Source: SAR202 cluster bacterium Io17-Chloro-G6 (GTDB taxonomy: Bacteria > Chloroflexota > Dehalococcoidia > UBA3495). From it: 64,000 nucleotides of DNA. The position numbers and the translations under genes were made by a program. Where the stretch lies: NCBI GenBank assembly GCA_002816585.1, contig MUCT01000041.1, forward strand, positions 1 through 64,000, read 5' to 3'. Shown piece by piece: positions 7,213 through 17,626 of the stretch; within the stretch, counting starts at the first letter, position 1; every line of letters starts with the position of its first letter. The notes under the pieces were generated by a model. That model was not told where the DNA came from. It saw only the letters and a program-made list of their open reading frames with translations, and ran no database searches.

Positions 7213-9066
7213 CTAGGCGGGGTTTAGCTCCAACAGTATCGGCCGCAGTTCTTCTATCAACGGAGGCAGGTACTCCTCCCAGGAGCCCACAATGCCGAAG
7301 TCGGAAGAACGGAACATGACCGCCCGCCGGTTTTGGTTCACGGAGATGATTACTCCGGCTCTTTGCAGACCCACCGTGTGGTTGAACGCGCCCCGGATGC
7401 CCACGGCCAGGTACACCGTTGGGGCAATTGTACGCCCGCTGATGCCAACCTGCACCTGCTGGGGCAGCCAGCCCTCGTGGGCCACGTCCCGGGTAGTGGC
7501 GATGATTGCACCGATGGAACGGGCCATCTCCTGTATCTTGGCCAGGTTCTCGACTCCGCCGATGCCCATCCCCACCCCCAACACCACGGGAGCGTTGGCC
7601 AGGGCGATGCCCACTTGATCCTCTTGGAACTCTTCGTTCAGCAGCCGGACATCCGGGCCGTCGAAGGGGGCCGCCGGCAACTGTTCCACGGTGGCATTTG
7701 CGCCGGGTTCCGGCGTGGCGGGTGTGAGCAATCCCGGCCGCAGGGTCACCAGGTTTGGCAGAGTTTTGGACAGGATTGGCGCGATAACGTTGCCGCCCAA
7801 GGCCGGTTTCAACTGCACCAGCCGCCCTTCAGGGTCTATTTCCAAGTCGATTGCATCTCCGGTGAGACCCAATTGCAATCTTGCCGCCAGCCGGGACGCC
7901 AGGTCGCGGCCATCCGCGGTTGAAGCGAACAAAACGGCATAGGGATTTTCACCCTGGACAGCTTCGGCGAATGCCCGGCCGACAGCCATGCTATAGACCG
8001 GCCCAATTGACGAGTTGTCCAGCACCAACACCCGGTCGGCTCCGTGCGAGGCTAGCTCTGTTACCGTGCTGGCCTGCTGGGGCGCAATGAGCACCGCCAC
8101 AACCTCGCTCTTGGTGAACTGGGTGAGTTCCCTTGCCTTGCCCAGCATCTCCAAGGTCACGTGGGCCAAACCTTGATGGGTGGTCTCGGCCATCACCCAG
8201 ATGCTTTTTTCTCTGCTATTTGGGTATCTGGGCAACGCTCCAGCGGTCTTGGCAGAACCGGCGGAGTCGGCGGCTGCCAGTTCGGCCAGGCACTGGCGCA
8301 GAGCGTTGGCCACCTGTTTTGCGGCGTCCTCGGGTGTGACCTCTTCCAGCAGGACACCCAGCCGGTTGGGTTCCACCAAGCGTATCTCATCGACCCAGGT
8401 TGGGGAGCCCGCCGCACCGAACTGAGTTGGATCATCGGATAGATCGGCGCAGGTCACTTCTTCGGCGGGAATCTCCTGGGCCCGCTCCATCTGTTCTCTG
8501 TTGGGATAGAGTTCCGGGGCCACCCCCTCGGTGACGCAGATCACGGCGGGCAGGACGCACTCCAGGGTTTGAAATCCCTCGTCGGTCATGCGCTCCACGA
8601 TTACTGCCTTGCCGTCCTCGCGCAGGTCCATTTTTCGCACATGACTGATGTGAGGCAGGCCCATCAGCTCCGCGATCTCTGGACCGACCTGGCCCGTTTC
8701 GCCATCCGTGCTGTTGCGGCCACAGATGATTAGATCAGGGTTTTCCTGCTGCAATGCCAGGGACAACGCCCGGGACGTGGCCAGCGTGTCGGACCCGGCC
8801 AAGGCGCGGTCGGTGACCAGCACCGCCCGGTCGGCACCCAAAGCTACGCAGTTGGTCAACCCCTCGCTGGCCCCCGGCGGGCCCATGGAAATGACCACTA
8901 CCTCGTCTTCAGGAGATTGCTTCAGTTCGACGGCCCTGACCAGTCCTAAGAGGTCAAATGGGTTGACCTCGGAAGGAACGCCGTCGCGAATGATGGTCTT
9001 GGCCTCGTAGTCGAATTGGATACGCGCGATGATTGGCACGTATTTCATGCACACGGCGGTCTTCAT
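7213..9066 (-). CDS. Electron-transfer flavoprotein, beta and alpha subunits fused in one chain
   Basis: At 617 aa this single frame covers both ETF subunits. Residues 1 to about 262 match the beta subunit (MKTAVCMKYVP start, EVNPFDLLGLVRAVELK, CGRNSTDGETGQVGPEIAE for AMP/FAD contact). After a short linker, residues from about 288 match the alpha subunit, ending in the FAD-binding block with QVGISGRTIAP, YLAVGIRGAFNHTVG and DFGIVGSWEE. ETF takes electrons from acyl-CoA dehydrogenases and passes them to the quinone pool through ETF:quinone oxidoreductase. The gene sits between nicotinate phosphoribosyltransferase and the dehydrogenase pair on the same strand. The usual arrangement is two separate genes; the fusion is continuous with no stop. 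Confidence 0.92.
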   Translation of the reverse strand: MKTAVCMKYVPIIARIQFDYEAKTIIRDGVPSEVNPFDLLGLVRAVELKQSPEDEVVVISMGPPGASEGLTNCVALGADRAVLVTDRALAGSDTLATSRALSLALQQENPDLIICGRNSTDGETGQVGPEIAELMGLPHISHVRKMDLREDGKAVIVERMTDEGFQTLECVLPAVICVTEGVAPELYPNREQMERAQEIPAEEVTCADLSDDPTQFGAAGSPTWVDEIRLVEPNRLGVLLEEVTPEDAAKQVANALRQCLAELAAADSAGSAKTAGALPRYPNSREKSIWVMAETTHQGLAHVTLEMLGKARELTQFTKSEVVAVLIAPQQASTVTELASHGADRVLVLDNSSIGPVYSMAVGRAFAEAVQGENPYAVLFASTADGRDLASRLAARLQLGLTGDAIDLEIDPEGRLVQLKPALGGNVIAPILSKTLPNLVTLRPGLLTPATPEPGANATVEQLPAAPFDGPDVRLLNEEFQEDQVGIALANAPVVLGVGMGIGGVENLAKIQEMARSIGAIIATTRDVAHEGWLPQQVQVGISGRTIAPTVYLAVGIRGAFNHTVGLQRAGVIISVNQNRRAVMFRSSDFGIVGSWEEYLPPLIEELRPILLELNPA

Positions 9067-9114
9067 GTGTTAGCTGCGCCTCAAGATTTGATTGTGCCCT
9101 GGGGTGATTTGGTT

Positions 9115-10500
9115 CTAGTCGCTATCCGCAACGTTTTCGCCCACGGCCTTTTCCCGGACCTCGGATGTGAGGCGCTCTAAACGGCCGCTGATGCTTACAG
9201 GATAGCGGGGCGGGTTGTTCAGCGCCTTGAACCGGTTGGCCAGAGCGGCGTAATCCTCCTGGAACCTGGCTCTAACGTCCTCAAGCGTCGCGGCGGGACC
9301 GGTCCTCTGCCCATCCTTCATGACCTCTTCCAGCAGCGGCAGGCCGCCCGGGAGGTGCTCGTCCTCCAGGGCGATGATGTCTTTGGCGAACATGCCGTGG
9401 GCGCTTTTGGTCCGAAACACCTGTTTGGCGCCGGGCAAAGATATTTTTCCGGTGCTGAGTTTCATCACTGGCCGGCCGTCGAAGCAGACCAGTTTATAGG
9501 CCATGTCTGACCAGGGGGCGTCTGCGGAGACCCCGGCCTTGGTGCCGACTCCGAATAGGTCGATGGGGGCGCCAGCTTTAACCAGCGTTTCTAACTCGTA
9601 TTCGTCCAGTCCTCCGCTGGCAAGAATTTTGACATAACTCAGCCCCGAGTCGTCCAGCATCTTGCGCACTCGGCGGCTCAATACATCGAAGTCACCGGAG
9701 TCTAAGCGCACCGCCACCAGCTTCTGCCCGTTGGCCTCCATCTCTTTGGCCACCTGCACCGCGCTCCAGGTCCCGGCAATGGTGTCGTAGGTGTCTACGA
9801 GCAAAGTAGTGCGGTCCGGAAAAGATGCCGCATAGGCCCGGAAGGCGTCCAACTCCGAAGCAAAGCTGGAGATAAACGAGTGGGCCATGGTGCCGGCCGG
9901 TGGCATGCCGTAGAGACTGGCGGCCAGCACGTTGCTGGTGGAGCTGAATCCTGCGATGTAGCTGGCACGGGCCATCTTCAGCGCGGCGTCGGTGCCCTGG
10001 GTGCGGCGGGAAGCGAAATCGGAGATACCCCGTCCCTGGGCGGCCCAAACGCAACGAGTGGCCTTGGTGGCCAGCATGCTCTGGAGGTGGACCTGGTTAA
10101 TGATAAAGGTCTCGACGAGCTGGGCTTCGATGATGGGCGCCGTCACCTCCACCACGGGTTCGCCGGTGAAGTACAGCCGTCCCTCGGGGATGGCCCGGAC
10201 GCTTCCGGTGAACCGCAGGCCCAGCAGGAACTCCAAGAAGTCGGAGGTGAAGATGCCAGTGGCCCGCAGGTAATCAATGGCCTGGCCGCTAAAGTTGAGA
10301 TTTGAGAGGTAGTTCAGAACGTCTTCCAGTCCGGCAGAGACGAAATAGGCTCGGTTGGCCGGGTAGGTGCGGGTGAACAGGCTGAACGTAGCTGTGGCCG
10401 ACATTCCTTGGCGGTAGAACGCCTGGGACATGGTCAGCTCATAGAGGTCGGTGAACAGGCCCAGGTCTTCTGCGGGCAATTGAAGCTTCGGTGCGGTCAT
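9115..10500 (-). CDS. pncB: Nicotinate phosphoribosyltransferase
   Basis: This 461-aa enzyme joins nicotinate to PRPP to give nicotinate mononucleotide in the NAD salvage pathway. The N-terminal LFTDLYELTMSQAFYRQGM, the GFSSTSNVLAASLYGMPPAG loop and the TMAHSF motif with the phosphorylatable His are all present. The later GVGTKAG stretch belongs to the phosphate-binding region. It is the first gene of the minus-strand run and has a good promoter just upstream. The next gene is the fused ETF, 48 bp away, so NAD salvage and flavin-based oxidation may share one transcript. Confidence 0.93.
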   Translation of the reverse strand: MTAPKLQLPAEDLGLFTDLYELTMSQAFYRQGMSATATFSLFTRTYPANRAYFVSAGLEDVLNYLSNLNFSGQAIDYLRATGIFTSDFLEFLLGLRFTGSVRAIPEGRLYFTGEPVVEVTAPIIEAQLVETFIINQVHLQSMLATKATRCVWAAQGRGISDFASRRTQGTDAALKMARASYIAGFSSTSNVLAASLYGMPPAGTMAHSFISSFASELDAFRAYAASFPDRTTLLVDTYDTIAGTWSAVQVAKEMEANGQKLVAVRLDSGDFDVLSRRVRKMLDDSGLSYVKILASGGLDEYELETLVKAGAPIDLFGVGTKAGVSADAPWSDMAYKLVCFDGRPVMKLSTGKISLPGAKQVFRTKSAHGMFAKDIIALEDEHLPGGLPLLEEVMKDGQRTGPAATLEDVRARFQEDYAALANRFKALNNPPRYPVSISGRLERLTSEVREKAVGENVADSD

Positions 10501-10544
10501 CGAATCCGTAACCGGACTAGGGGATTTGGGATAGGTTAACGGGT

Positions 10545-10574
10545 ATTATGTTGGTGTTCCGAAGGCGATGTCAA
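10545..10574 (-). promoter_or_regulatory. Promoter for the pncB-ETF-dehydrogenase run
   Basis: On the minus strand TTGACA (10574-10569) and CATAAT (10550-10545) are 18 bp apart. The predicted start lies about 40 bp before the pncB ATG at 10500. It is back-to-back with the plus-strand promoter at 10632-10660. Confidence 0.65.
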
Positions 10575-10631
10575 CCGAGACTGAGCGTGAGTCACGCCTA
10601 GACACCAGCCGGTCTCTTGGCAGGGCTCTTC

Positions 10632-10660
10632 TTGACACGGTGACAGCCCCTTAGTAACAT
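10632..10660 (+). promoter_or_regulatory. Promoter for the SAM-riboswitch operon
   Basis: A consensus TTGACA (10632-10637) and TAACAT (10655-10660) are 17 bp apart. Transcription from about 10667 would produce an RNA that enters the SAM riboswitch some 40 nt later. Confidence 0.6.
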
Positions 10661-10707
10661 TTACCCGACCCAAAGACACGCTTAAAAATCGAAAGACAAC
10701 TCAGAAA

Positions 10708-10840
10708 CCCTTATCCAGAACGGCAGAGGGGACGGCCCTGTGAAGCCTAGCAACCGGTCCCATCCCGTTACGGCGGGTGGGATACGGTGCTAATTCCGGC
10801 GTCTAGCGGTTGGACAACCGCGACAGGCGAAAGATGAGGG
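10708..10840 (+). promoter_or_regulatory. SAM-I (S-box) riboswitch
   Basis: The conserved core is clear. The P1 stem is CCCTTATC (10708-10715) paired with GATGAGGG (10833-10840). CCAGAACGGCAGAGGGGAC and the CCCTGTGAAGCCTAGCAACC stretch form the kink-turn and P2/P3 region, GGTGCTAATTCC is the J3/4 region, and GCGAAAGATGAG closes the aptamer. It is followed by a terminator hairpin, so high SAM should switch off the downstream genes. All five genes downstream act in SAM synthesis or in recycling its by-products, which fits. Confidence 0.96.
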
Positions 10841-10858
10841 GGGCTCAGTCTATCCTTG

Positions 10859-10884
10859 AGCTTCTCTAGTCGAGAAGCTTTTTT
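10859..10884 (+). terminator. Expression-platform terminator of the SAM riboswitch
   Basis: AGCTTCTC (10859-10866) pairs with GAGAAGCT (10872-10879) around TAGTC, followed by a T run. It would form when SAM is bound, before the mtnA start. Confidence 0.9.
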
Positions 10885-10936
10885 GATGTTTGGGACTTGT
10901 CGTTAAACTCCGCCCTTAATCTTGGGAGCATTTCCA

Positions 10937-11995
10937 GTGAACGAGATTCGGCCCATAGAGTGGGCGAACGGCACACTCAGGTTACTGGACCAGACCCTAC
11001 TTCCAACCGAAGAGGTAGTTGTAGAGGCCCATGGGTACCGGGATGCCGTGGATGCCATCAAAGAGATGCGCGTGCGGGGCGCACCAGCCATCGGGGTTAC
11101 CGCCGCCTACGCCGTTGCCATGGCGGCACGGGAGTTGGACTCGCCTGGCGCTGACGCCTTGGAACGGGACACATTCCTGGATCGCTTGGTAGAGGCTGGG
11201 GTGGAGATAAAGGCCGCCCGGCCAACCGCAGTGAACCTGATGTGGGCTGTCGACCGGATGATGGCTGTGGCCGGCTCCGGCGCCGACACATCCAGCATCA
11301 AAGACCGCCTCATGGAAGAGGCGATGCTAATCGAAAGGGAAGACGAAGCGGTCAACCGCCGGATGGGCAGCCACGGCAAAGAACTTATGCCGGACGGCGG
11401 TTCAGTGTTAACCCACTGCAACGCCGGCGCCCTGGCCACAGCGGCCTTTGGCACGGCGGTAGGGGTGATAAGGGCCGGTTGGGAGGATGGCAAACGGTTC
11501 AAGGTGTTCAACACTGAGACCAGGCCATTCTTACAGGGGGCCAGGCTGACCGCCTGGGAATTCAAGAAGCTGGGAATACCGTCCACCCTGGTGGTGGACT
11601 CGGCGGCGGGCATGTTGATGCACAGGGGAGAAATTGGCTGTGTTATCACAGGGGCCGACAGGATTGCCGCCAATGGAGACACTGCCAATAAAATAGGCAC
11701 CTACACCCTTGCGGTTCTGGCCAAGGAGAACGGCATCCCGTTCTACGTCGCCGCGCCTACCAGCACGGTTGACCTGAGCCTGAACAACGGAGACGAGATA
11801 GAGATCGAGCAGCGCTCTGAAAAAGAAGTTACCGAGTTCCGGGGAATCCCGGTGGCTCCGGAGGGTGTCGAAGCCCTGAACCCTGGGTTCGACGTGACGC
11901 CCGCCAGATATGTAACCGCTATAATCACTGAGGCCGGAGTCGCCCGTCCGCCGTTTACTGAAAGTCTGGATTTGGCGGTAAGGTCGGCCAAATAA
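10937..11995 (+). CDS. mtnA: S-methyl-5-thioribose-1-phosphate isomerase
   Basis: MtnA converts methylthioribose-1-phosphate to methylthioribulose-1-phosphate in the methionine salvage pathway. The catalytic Cys is in LTHCNAGALATAAFGTA and the catalytic Asp in ITGADRIAANGDTANKIGT. I chose the GTG at 10937 (protein about 352 aa), as GGGAG lies 8 nt upstream; the frame also has a TTG at 10922. It is the first gene after the SAM riboswitch. Its last eleven codons and stop are repeated, diverged, just downstream at 12000-12035. Confidence 0.95.
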   Translation: MNEIRPIEWANGTLRLLDQTLLPTEEVVVEAHGYRDAVDAIKEMRVRGAPAIGVTAAYAVAMAARELDSPGADALERDTFLDRLVEAGVEIKAARPTAVNLMWAVDRMMAVAGSGADTSSIKDRLMEEAMLIEREDEAVNRRMGSHGKELMPDGGSVLTHCNAGALATAAFGTAVGVIRAGWEDGKRFKVFNTETRPFLQGARLTAWEFKKLGIPSTLVVDSAAGMLMHRGEIGCVITGADRIAANGDTANKIGTYTLAVLAKENGIPFYVAAPTSTVDLSLNNGDEIEIEQRSEKEVTEFRGIPVAPEGVEALNPGFDVTPARYVTAIITEAGVARPPFTESLDLAVRSAK

Positions 11996-11999
11996 ATGG

Positions 12000-12035
12000 G
12001 AAAGCTTGGACGTGGCAGTCAGGTCGGTCCGCTAG
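12000..12035 (+). repeat. Diverged duplicate of the mtnA 3' end
   Basis: The 36 bases at 12000-12035 match 11960-11995, the last eleven codons and stop of mtnA, at 25 of 36 positions. The copy lies only 4 bp after the mtnA stop. Read in the matching frame it still spells ESLDVAVRSVR and a stop, against ESLDLAVRSAK and a stop in mtnA itself. Confidence 0.7.
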
Positions 12036-12042
12036 ACGCCAA

Positions 12043-12915
12043 ATGAGCACGCCACGAGGAGCGACGATAGGGGTTATCGGCGGTAGCGGTCTCTACGAGA
12101 TGGATGGCATGACCGGCGTCGAAACCGTGAATGTTGACACCCCCTTCGGGAAGCCCAGCGACTCCGTTGTCCTCGGCAACTTGGACGGTGTGAGAGTCGC
12201 TTTTTTGCCGAGGCACGGACGTGGCCACCGGTTCAATCCTTCCCACATACCAGCCCGAGCCAACATCTTCGCGCTGAAGTCTTTGGGAGTGGAGCGCATC
12301 ATCTCGGTGAGCGCCGTGGGCAGCCTGAAGGAGGAATTTGCTCCGTTGGACCTGGTGGTGCCAAATCAATTGATCGACCGCACCAGGCTGCGGGAGAGCA
12401 CTTTCTTCGACACCGGCGTGGTGGTGCACATCGCGATGGCGGACCCGTTCTGTGCGCCGACCAGCCAGGCAGTGCATCACGCGGCCCAGCAGTTGGACAT
12501 CACGGTGCATCCTGGCGGGACCATGGTAGTGATGGAAGGACCCGCCTTTTCCACCAGGGCCGAGTCGTTTATGTACCGCTCCTGGGGAGCAGACATAATC
12601 GGTATGACTGCCCTTCCCGAGGCCAAATTGGCCAGGGAAGCCGAGATGTGTTACGCCACCATGGCCTGGATCACCGACTACGACTGTTGGCATCAGGCGT
12701 CAGAATCGGTCACGGTGGAGATGGTGATCGCCAATCTGCAGAAGAACGTGGCGACATCCAAGGCATTACTGCGGCAGGTGATCCCCGCTCTAGGTGGCGA
12801 ACGCGATTGCCCCTGCGAATCGGCGCTTCGGGACGCGATAATCACTCAAAAAGATGAGATCCCGGAGGACCTGAAACGAAAACTTACCCCGGTGACGGGG
12901 AGATATTTAAGCTAG
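12043..12915 (+). CDS. mtnP: S-methyl-5'-thioadenosine phosphorylase
   Basis: The 290-aa phosphorylase cleaves methylthioadenosine, the by-product of polyamine synthesis, into adenine and methylthioribose-1-phosphate, the substrate of MtnA. Signatures are IGVIGGSGLYEMDG at the N-terminus, LPRHGRGHRFNPSHIPARAN for phosphate/ribose binding, EGPAFSTRAES, and IGMTALPEAKLAREAEMCY followed by TDYDCWH. These favour an MTA phosphorylase over a purine nucleoside phosphorylase. The gene lies 47 bp after mtnA in the SAM-riboswitch operon. Confidence 0.95.
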   Translation: MSTPRGATIGVIGGSGLYEMDGMTGVETVNVDTPFGKPSDSVVLGNLDGVRVAFLPRHGRGHRFNPSHIPARANIFALKSLGVERIISVSAVGSLKEEFAPLDLVVPNQLIDRTRLRESTFFDTGVVVHIAMADPFCAPTSQAVHHAAQQLDITVHPGGTMVVMEGPAFSTRAESFMYRSWGADIIGMTALPEAKLAREAEMCYATMAWITDYDCWHQASESVTVEMVIANLQKNVATSKALLRQVIPALGGERDCPCESALRDAIITQKDEIPEDLKRKLTPVTGRYLS

Positions 12916-12942
12916 GGACCGGCGAGGTCCAGGAGGATTCCA

Positions 12943-13302
12943 ATGCCTAGACAAGACCCAGGCGAGCCGTATTTCCGTGTAGATTCCAACGAAGGCCGCT
13001 CTATCCTAGACGCAGACCCAGATGGGACTGTCGTGATCGACGTTAGGCGCGACGACGAATGGGTGACGGGACACGTCACGGGAGCGATTCACATCCCGGT
13101 GGACGACCTGACCGACCGGATAGACCAGGTACCCACGGATAAGAAGGTTCTGTTCATCTGTGCGGCCGGTGTCAGAAGCGGGTTGGCCTGCGAGATGGCC
13201 GCTTCCATGGGCTACGACTCAGAAAACCTAATCAACATTGAGGACGGCACCCCCGCCTGGATCGCGGGAGGGCATCCCACGTCCTACGGTGATGAAGCCT
13301 AG
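12943..13302 (+). CDS. Rhodanese-like sulfurtransferase domain protein
   Basis: This 119-aa single rhodanese domain has the strand VVIDVRRDDEWVTGHVTGAIHIPVDDL and the active-site loop starting at the Cys of FICAAGVRSG. The catalytic Cys is therefore present and a persulfide can be carried. It starts with an ATG preceded by AGGAGG and lies between mtnP and ahcY under the SAM riboswitch. A role in sulfur handling linked to methionine recycling is plausible, but its acceptor is not known. Confidence 0.88.
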   Translation: MPRQDPGEPYFRVDSNEGRSILDADPDGTVVIDVRRDDEWVTGHVTGAIHIPVDDLTDRIDQVPTDKKVLFICAAGVRSGLACEMAASMGYDSENLINIEDGTPAWIAGGHPTSYGDEA

Positions 13303-13392
13303 GCTTAGACGCCAACCCGAGGAAGCGTAATAATGCTGGTTTTCACACCTGAATACAAGACGACGTAGTCGACGATAATGCAGGTCCGGTGA

Positions 13393-14691
<1,299 letters not shown>

Positions 14692-14758
14692 TCCAAAACA
14701 AGATAGAAACCGGGAAGAAGGACCAAGAAGAGCCCCGGTCACGACAGGAGAGATAAAC

Positions 14759-15967
14759 ATGCCGATGTTATTCCATGAATCCCCGAAGTACCTGCTGACC
14801 TCGGAGTCGGTTACCGAGGGGCACCCCGACAAGCTTTGCGATCAAATCTCAGATGGCGTCTTGGACGCGGTCTTGAGAGACGACCCCATGGGCCGTGTGG
14901 CCTGCGAGACCGGCGTCACCAACGGTCTGGTCATCGTCATGGGCGAGATCACAACCACCTCTTACGTCGACGTGCCCAAGATAGTCCGCGACACGCTGGC
15001 AAGGGCCGGGTACACCAACTCGGACTACGGCATCGATGCCAAAAGCTGCGGAGTGACGGTCTCCATTCAGGAACAGTCCAGAGACATTAGCGAAGGTGTT
15101 ACCACCGCCCTGGAGCAGCGTGGAGGCGCGGCAGAGGAAGCCATGCTGCAGACTGGCGCCGGCGACCAAGGGATGATGGTTGGTTTCGCCTGTAACGAGA
15201 CCCCAGAATTGATGCCCCTTACTGTCAGTCTCTCCCAGCGTTTGGTCGAACGACTGGCCATGGTCCGGAAAGAAGGCATCCTGTCCTACCTCCGGCCCGA
15301 TGGCAAGTCCCAGGTGACCGTTGAGTACCGACATGGCGTGGCCGCCCGGGTGGATACCGTGGTCATCAGCGCCCAGCACGACCCGGACGTTAGCAACGAG
15401 CAGATCGAAGAGGACATCACTGAACACGTCATTAAGCACATTGTCCCTGCTAATTTGCTCGACTCTGATACCAAAATATTCGTGAACCCCAGCGGGCGGT
15501 TCGTTATCGGCGGCCCCGCCGGCGACAGCGGACTGACCGGCCGGAAAATATTGGTCGACACCTACGGCGGCATCGCCCGTCACGGCGGCGGCGCATTCTC
15601 CGGCAAGGACCCGACCAAGGTTGACCGCTCGGCGGCATATGCGGCTCGCTACGTAGCCAAGAACCTGGTAGCCGCCGGCTTGGCCGACCGCGCCGAGGTC
15701 CTGGTGTCCTACGCCATCGGCGTGGCCACCCCCATCTCGGTGGCGGTTGAGACCTTCGACACCAATAAGGTCGACAGTGAGACGATTCACGCGCTGGTGG
15801 CGAAACACTTCGACCTGCGTCCGGCGGCGATCATCCGGGACCTAGACCTTCGCCGGCCCATCTACCAGCCGACGGCCGCCTACGGCCACTTCGGCCGGGA
15901 AGGCCTCAACCTGAGCTGGGAGCGCACGGACAAGGCAGATGCGCTGCGTAAAGACGCAGGGTTATAA
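14759..15967 (+). CDS. metK: S-adenosylmethionine synthetase
   Basis: MetK makes SAM from methionine and ATP. The 402-aa protein has the family hallmarks [13 protein letters not shown] near the N-terminus, [12 protein letters not shown] in the middle, and [22 protein letters not shown] near the active-site lysines. It begins with an ATG after AGGAGAG. It is the last gene of the SAM-riboswitch operon and is followed by a strong terminator. SAM should thus repress its own synthesis. Confidence 0.97.
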   Translation: MPMLFHESPKYLLTSESVTEGHPDKLCDQISDGVLDAVLRDDPMGRVACETGVTNGLVIVMGEITTTSYVDVPKIVRDTLARAGYTNSDYGIDAKSCGVTVSIQEQSRDISEGVTTALEQRGGAAEEAMLQTGAGDQGMMVGFACNETPELMPLTVSLSQRLVERLAMVRKEGILSYLRPDGKSQVTVEYRHGVAARVDTVVISAQHDPDVSNEQIEEDITEHVIKHIVPANLLDSDTKIFVNPSGRFVIGGPAGDSGLTGRKILVDTYGGIARHGGGAFSGKDPTKVDRSAAYAARYVAKNLVAAGLADRAEVLVSYAIGVATPISVAVETFDTNKVDSETIHALVAKHFDLRPAAIIRDLDLRRPIYQPTAAYGHFGREGLNLSWERTDKADALRKDAGL

Positions 15968-16012
15968 CCTCCAGACATTAATCCCGTCCAATACCAGCCA
16001 ACATCGCCATTT

Positions 16013-16053
16013 TGGGGCCTTTGGGGACTCGACCAAAGGCCCCATTTTTTTTT
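16013..16053 (+). terminator. Rho-independent terminator after metK
   Basis: TGGGGCCTTTGG (16013-16024) pairs perfectly with CCAAAGGCCCCA (16033-16044) and is followed by nine T residues. Confidence 0.97.
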
Positions 16054-16101
16054 ATGCTGTTAGCAAGCGGCGCATGGGGCACGCGCCGGGGAGGCACAGG
16101 T

Positions 16102-17514
16102 TTGACAGAAATAAGATTCGGGACTGACGGCTGGCGGGCTCTGATCGCCGAAGAGTTCACATTCGAGAACGTGGCTCGTTGCGCCCAAGGGCTATCGGAC
16201 CACTTGAAGGCGGTCGGCACTGCCCGCCAGGGGCTGGTCGTTGGTTACGACACCAGGTTCCTGTCCCCTGAGTTCGCCGAAACCGTGGCAGCGGTGTGCT
16301 CCGGCCAGGGGATCAAGGTCTTTCTGGCCAACAGGCCCGCCCCTACTCCGGTGCTCAGCTACAACGTTCTGCATCACCAAGCTGCGGGCGCGGCGATCAT
16401 CACCGCCAGTCACAATCCCGCCCAGTGGAACGGGTTCAAGTTCAAGCCTGAGTACGCTGGCAGCGCCACCCAGGAGATAACAGACCGGCTTGAGGAATCC
16501 ATCGCCCGGATTCCAACAGCGGCGCCCTATAGTGTCGCGGAGGGCCGAAATAGCGGCCTTATTGTAGACCTGGACCCATCTCCGCCGTATCTGGACCGCA
16601 TCGCCTCTCTGGTGGACCTGGAGGCCGTCAAGGGGGCTGGTCTCGACGTGGTCGTGGATTCCATGCATGGCGCCGGTGGAGGGTACCTGCCCGCCATCTT
16701 GTCGGGAGGAAAGACCACTGTCAGAGAGCTCCACGGCGACCGTAACCCGGCCTTTCCTGGTATGGAGCAGCCCGAGCCGATCGCTCACAACCTGACCGAG
16801 ATTTCCTCTCTCATCGCCAAAGAGGGCGCTTCGGTGGGAATCGCCCTGGACGGCGATGCAGACCGGGTTGGGATCATTGACGAGCAGGGCCAGTTCGTCA
16901 CCACTCTGGACACCTTCTCGATACTTGCTCAATACCTGTTGGACCAGAAGAATCAACGGGGCGCGCTGGTCAAAGGCGTGACATCTTCCATCGCCCTCAA
17001 CAAACTTGGGGAGGCCTACGGCGTGGACGTCCACGAGATGCGGGTGGGCTTCAAGAACATTGGCCCCAAGATGACCGAGGTGGACGCTCTGATGGCCGGG
17101 GAGGAGAGTGGAGGGTTCGCTTTCCGGGGGCACATCCCCGAGCGCGACGGGATCCTCAGCGGGTTGTATTTCCTGGAGTACATGGCCAAAACCGGCGACA
17201 GCCCCACCCAATTGCTGCAAAGACTGATCGACAAAGTCGGTCCCCATTCTTATCACCGGCGGGACATCGTATTCCAGCCAGCCGGCCGGGAGCGGATCCT
17301 TCAAAAGTTGAACAGCCCCGATTTAGCCGAGATTGCCGGCGTTAAGATACTCGATACAGATTCGATCGACGGCAGAAGGTTCCACGTCGATGACGGTTGG
17401 CTGGCGGTGCGGTTCTCCGGCACCGAGCCGCTGCTTCGCATCTACGCCGAAGCCGCCACCCCGGATTTGGTGTCCAGGCTCTTGGATGGAGCTATGGAGT
17501 ACCTGGGGGTTTAG
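16102..17514 (+). CDS. Phosphohexomutase (phosphoglucomutase/phosphomannomutase family)
   Basis: This is a four-domain alpha-D-phosphohexomutase of about 470 aa that interconverts hexose 6-phosphate and 1-phosphate. It has an IRFGTDGWRA start, the phosphoserine loop ITASHNPAQWNGFK, the Mg-binding loop ALDGDADRVG, the sugar-specificity loop GEESGGFAF and the C-terminal phosphate-binding VRFSGTEPLLRIY. I chose the TTG at 16102, with GGGGAGG seven nt upstream; the longer frame from 16012 would run through the metK terminator. Whether glucose or mannose phosphate is preferred cannot be decided. It is flanked by terminators and is probably a single-gene unit. Confidence 0.92.
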   Translation: MTEIRFGTDGWRALIAEEFTFENVARCAQGLSDHLKAVGTARQGLVVGYDTRFLSPEFAETVAAVCSGQGIKVFLANRPAPTPVLSYNVLHHQAAGAAIITASHNPAQWNGFKFKPEYAGSATQEITDRLEESIARIPTAAPYSVAEGRNSGLIVDLDPSPPYLDRIASLVDLEAVKGAGLDVVVDSMHGAGGGYLPAILSGGKTTVRELHGDRNPAFPGMEQPEPIAHNLTEISSLIAKEGASVGIALDGDADRVGIIDEQGQFVTTLDTFSILAQYLLDQKNQRGALVKGVTSSIALNKLGEAYGVDVHEMRVGFKNIGPKMTEVDALMAGEESGGFAFRGHIPERDGILSGLYFLEYMAKTGDSPTQLLQRLIDKVGPHSYHRRDIVFQPAGRERILQKLNSPDLAEIAGVKILDTDSIDGRRFHVDDGWLAVRFSGTEPLLRIYAEAATPDLVSRLLDGAMEYLGV

Positions 17515-17626
17515 ACGGTTCGCCACATTGGGAAAAATCCCATCCACATCGCGAGGAGGAAGGTAAGTATGGGGGCGGTCCATCTCGCGGGCAGAACGTT
17601 CGACCACCCCAGTCTTATGAAATCAA

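Noticed and set aside
14849..15808. A 319-codon minus-strand frame opposite metK
   Set aside because: Fully inside metK, with no recognisable domain; a codon-bias artefact.
16012..16101. N-terminal extension of the phosphohexomutase frame
   Set aside because: It runs through the metK terminator hairpin, and a TTG with a strong ribosome-binding site matches the family start.
16192..17304. A 370-codon minus-strand frame opposite the phosphohexomutase gene
   Set aside because: The plus strand encodes an intact enzyme with all active-site loops; the opposite frame has no family signal.
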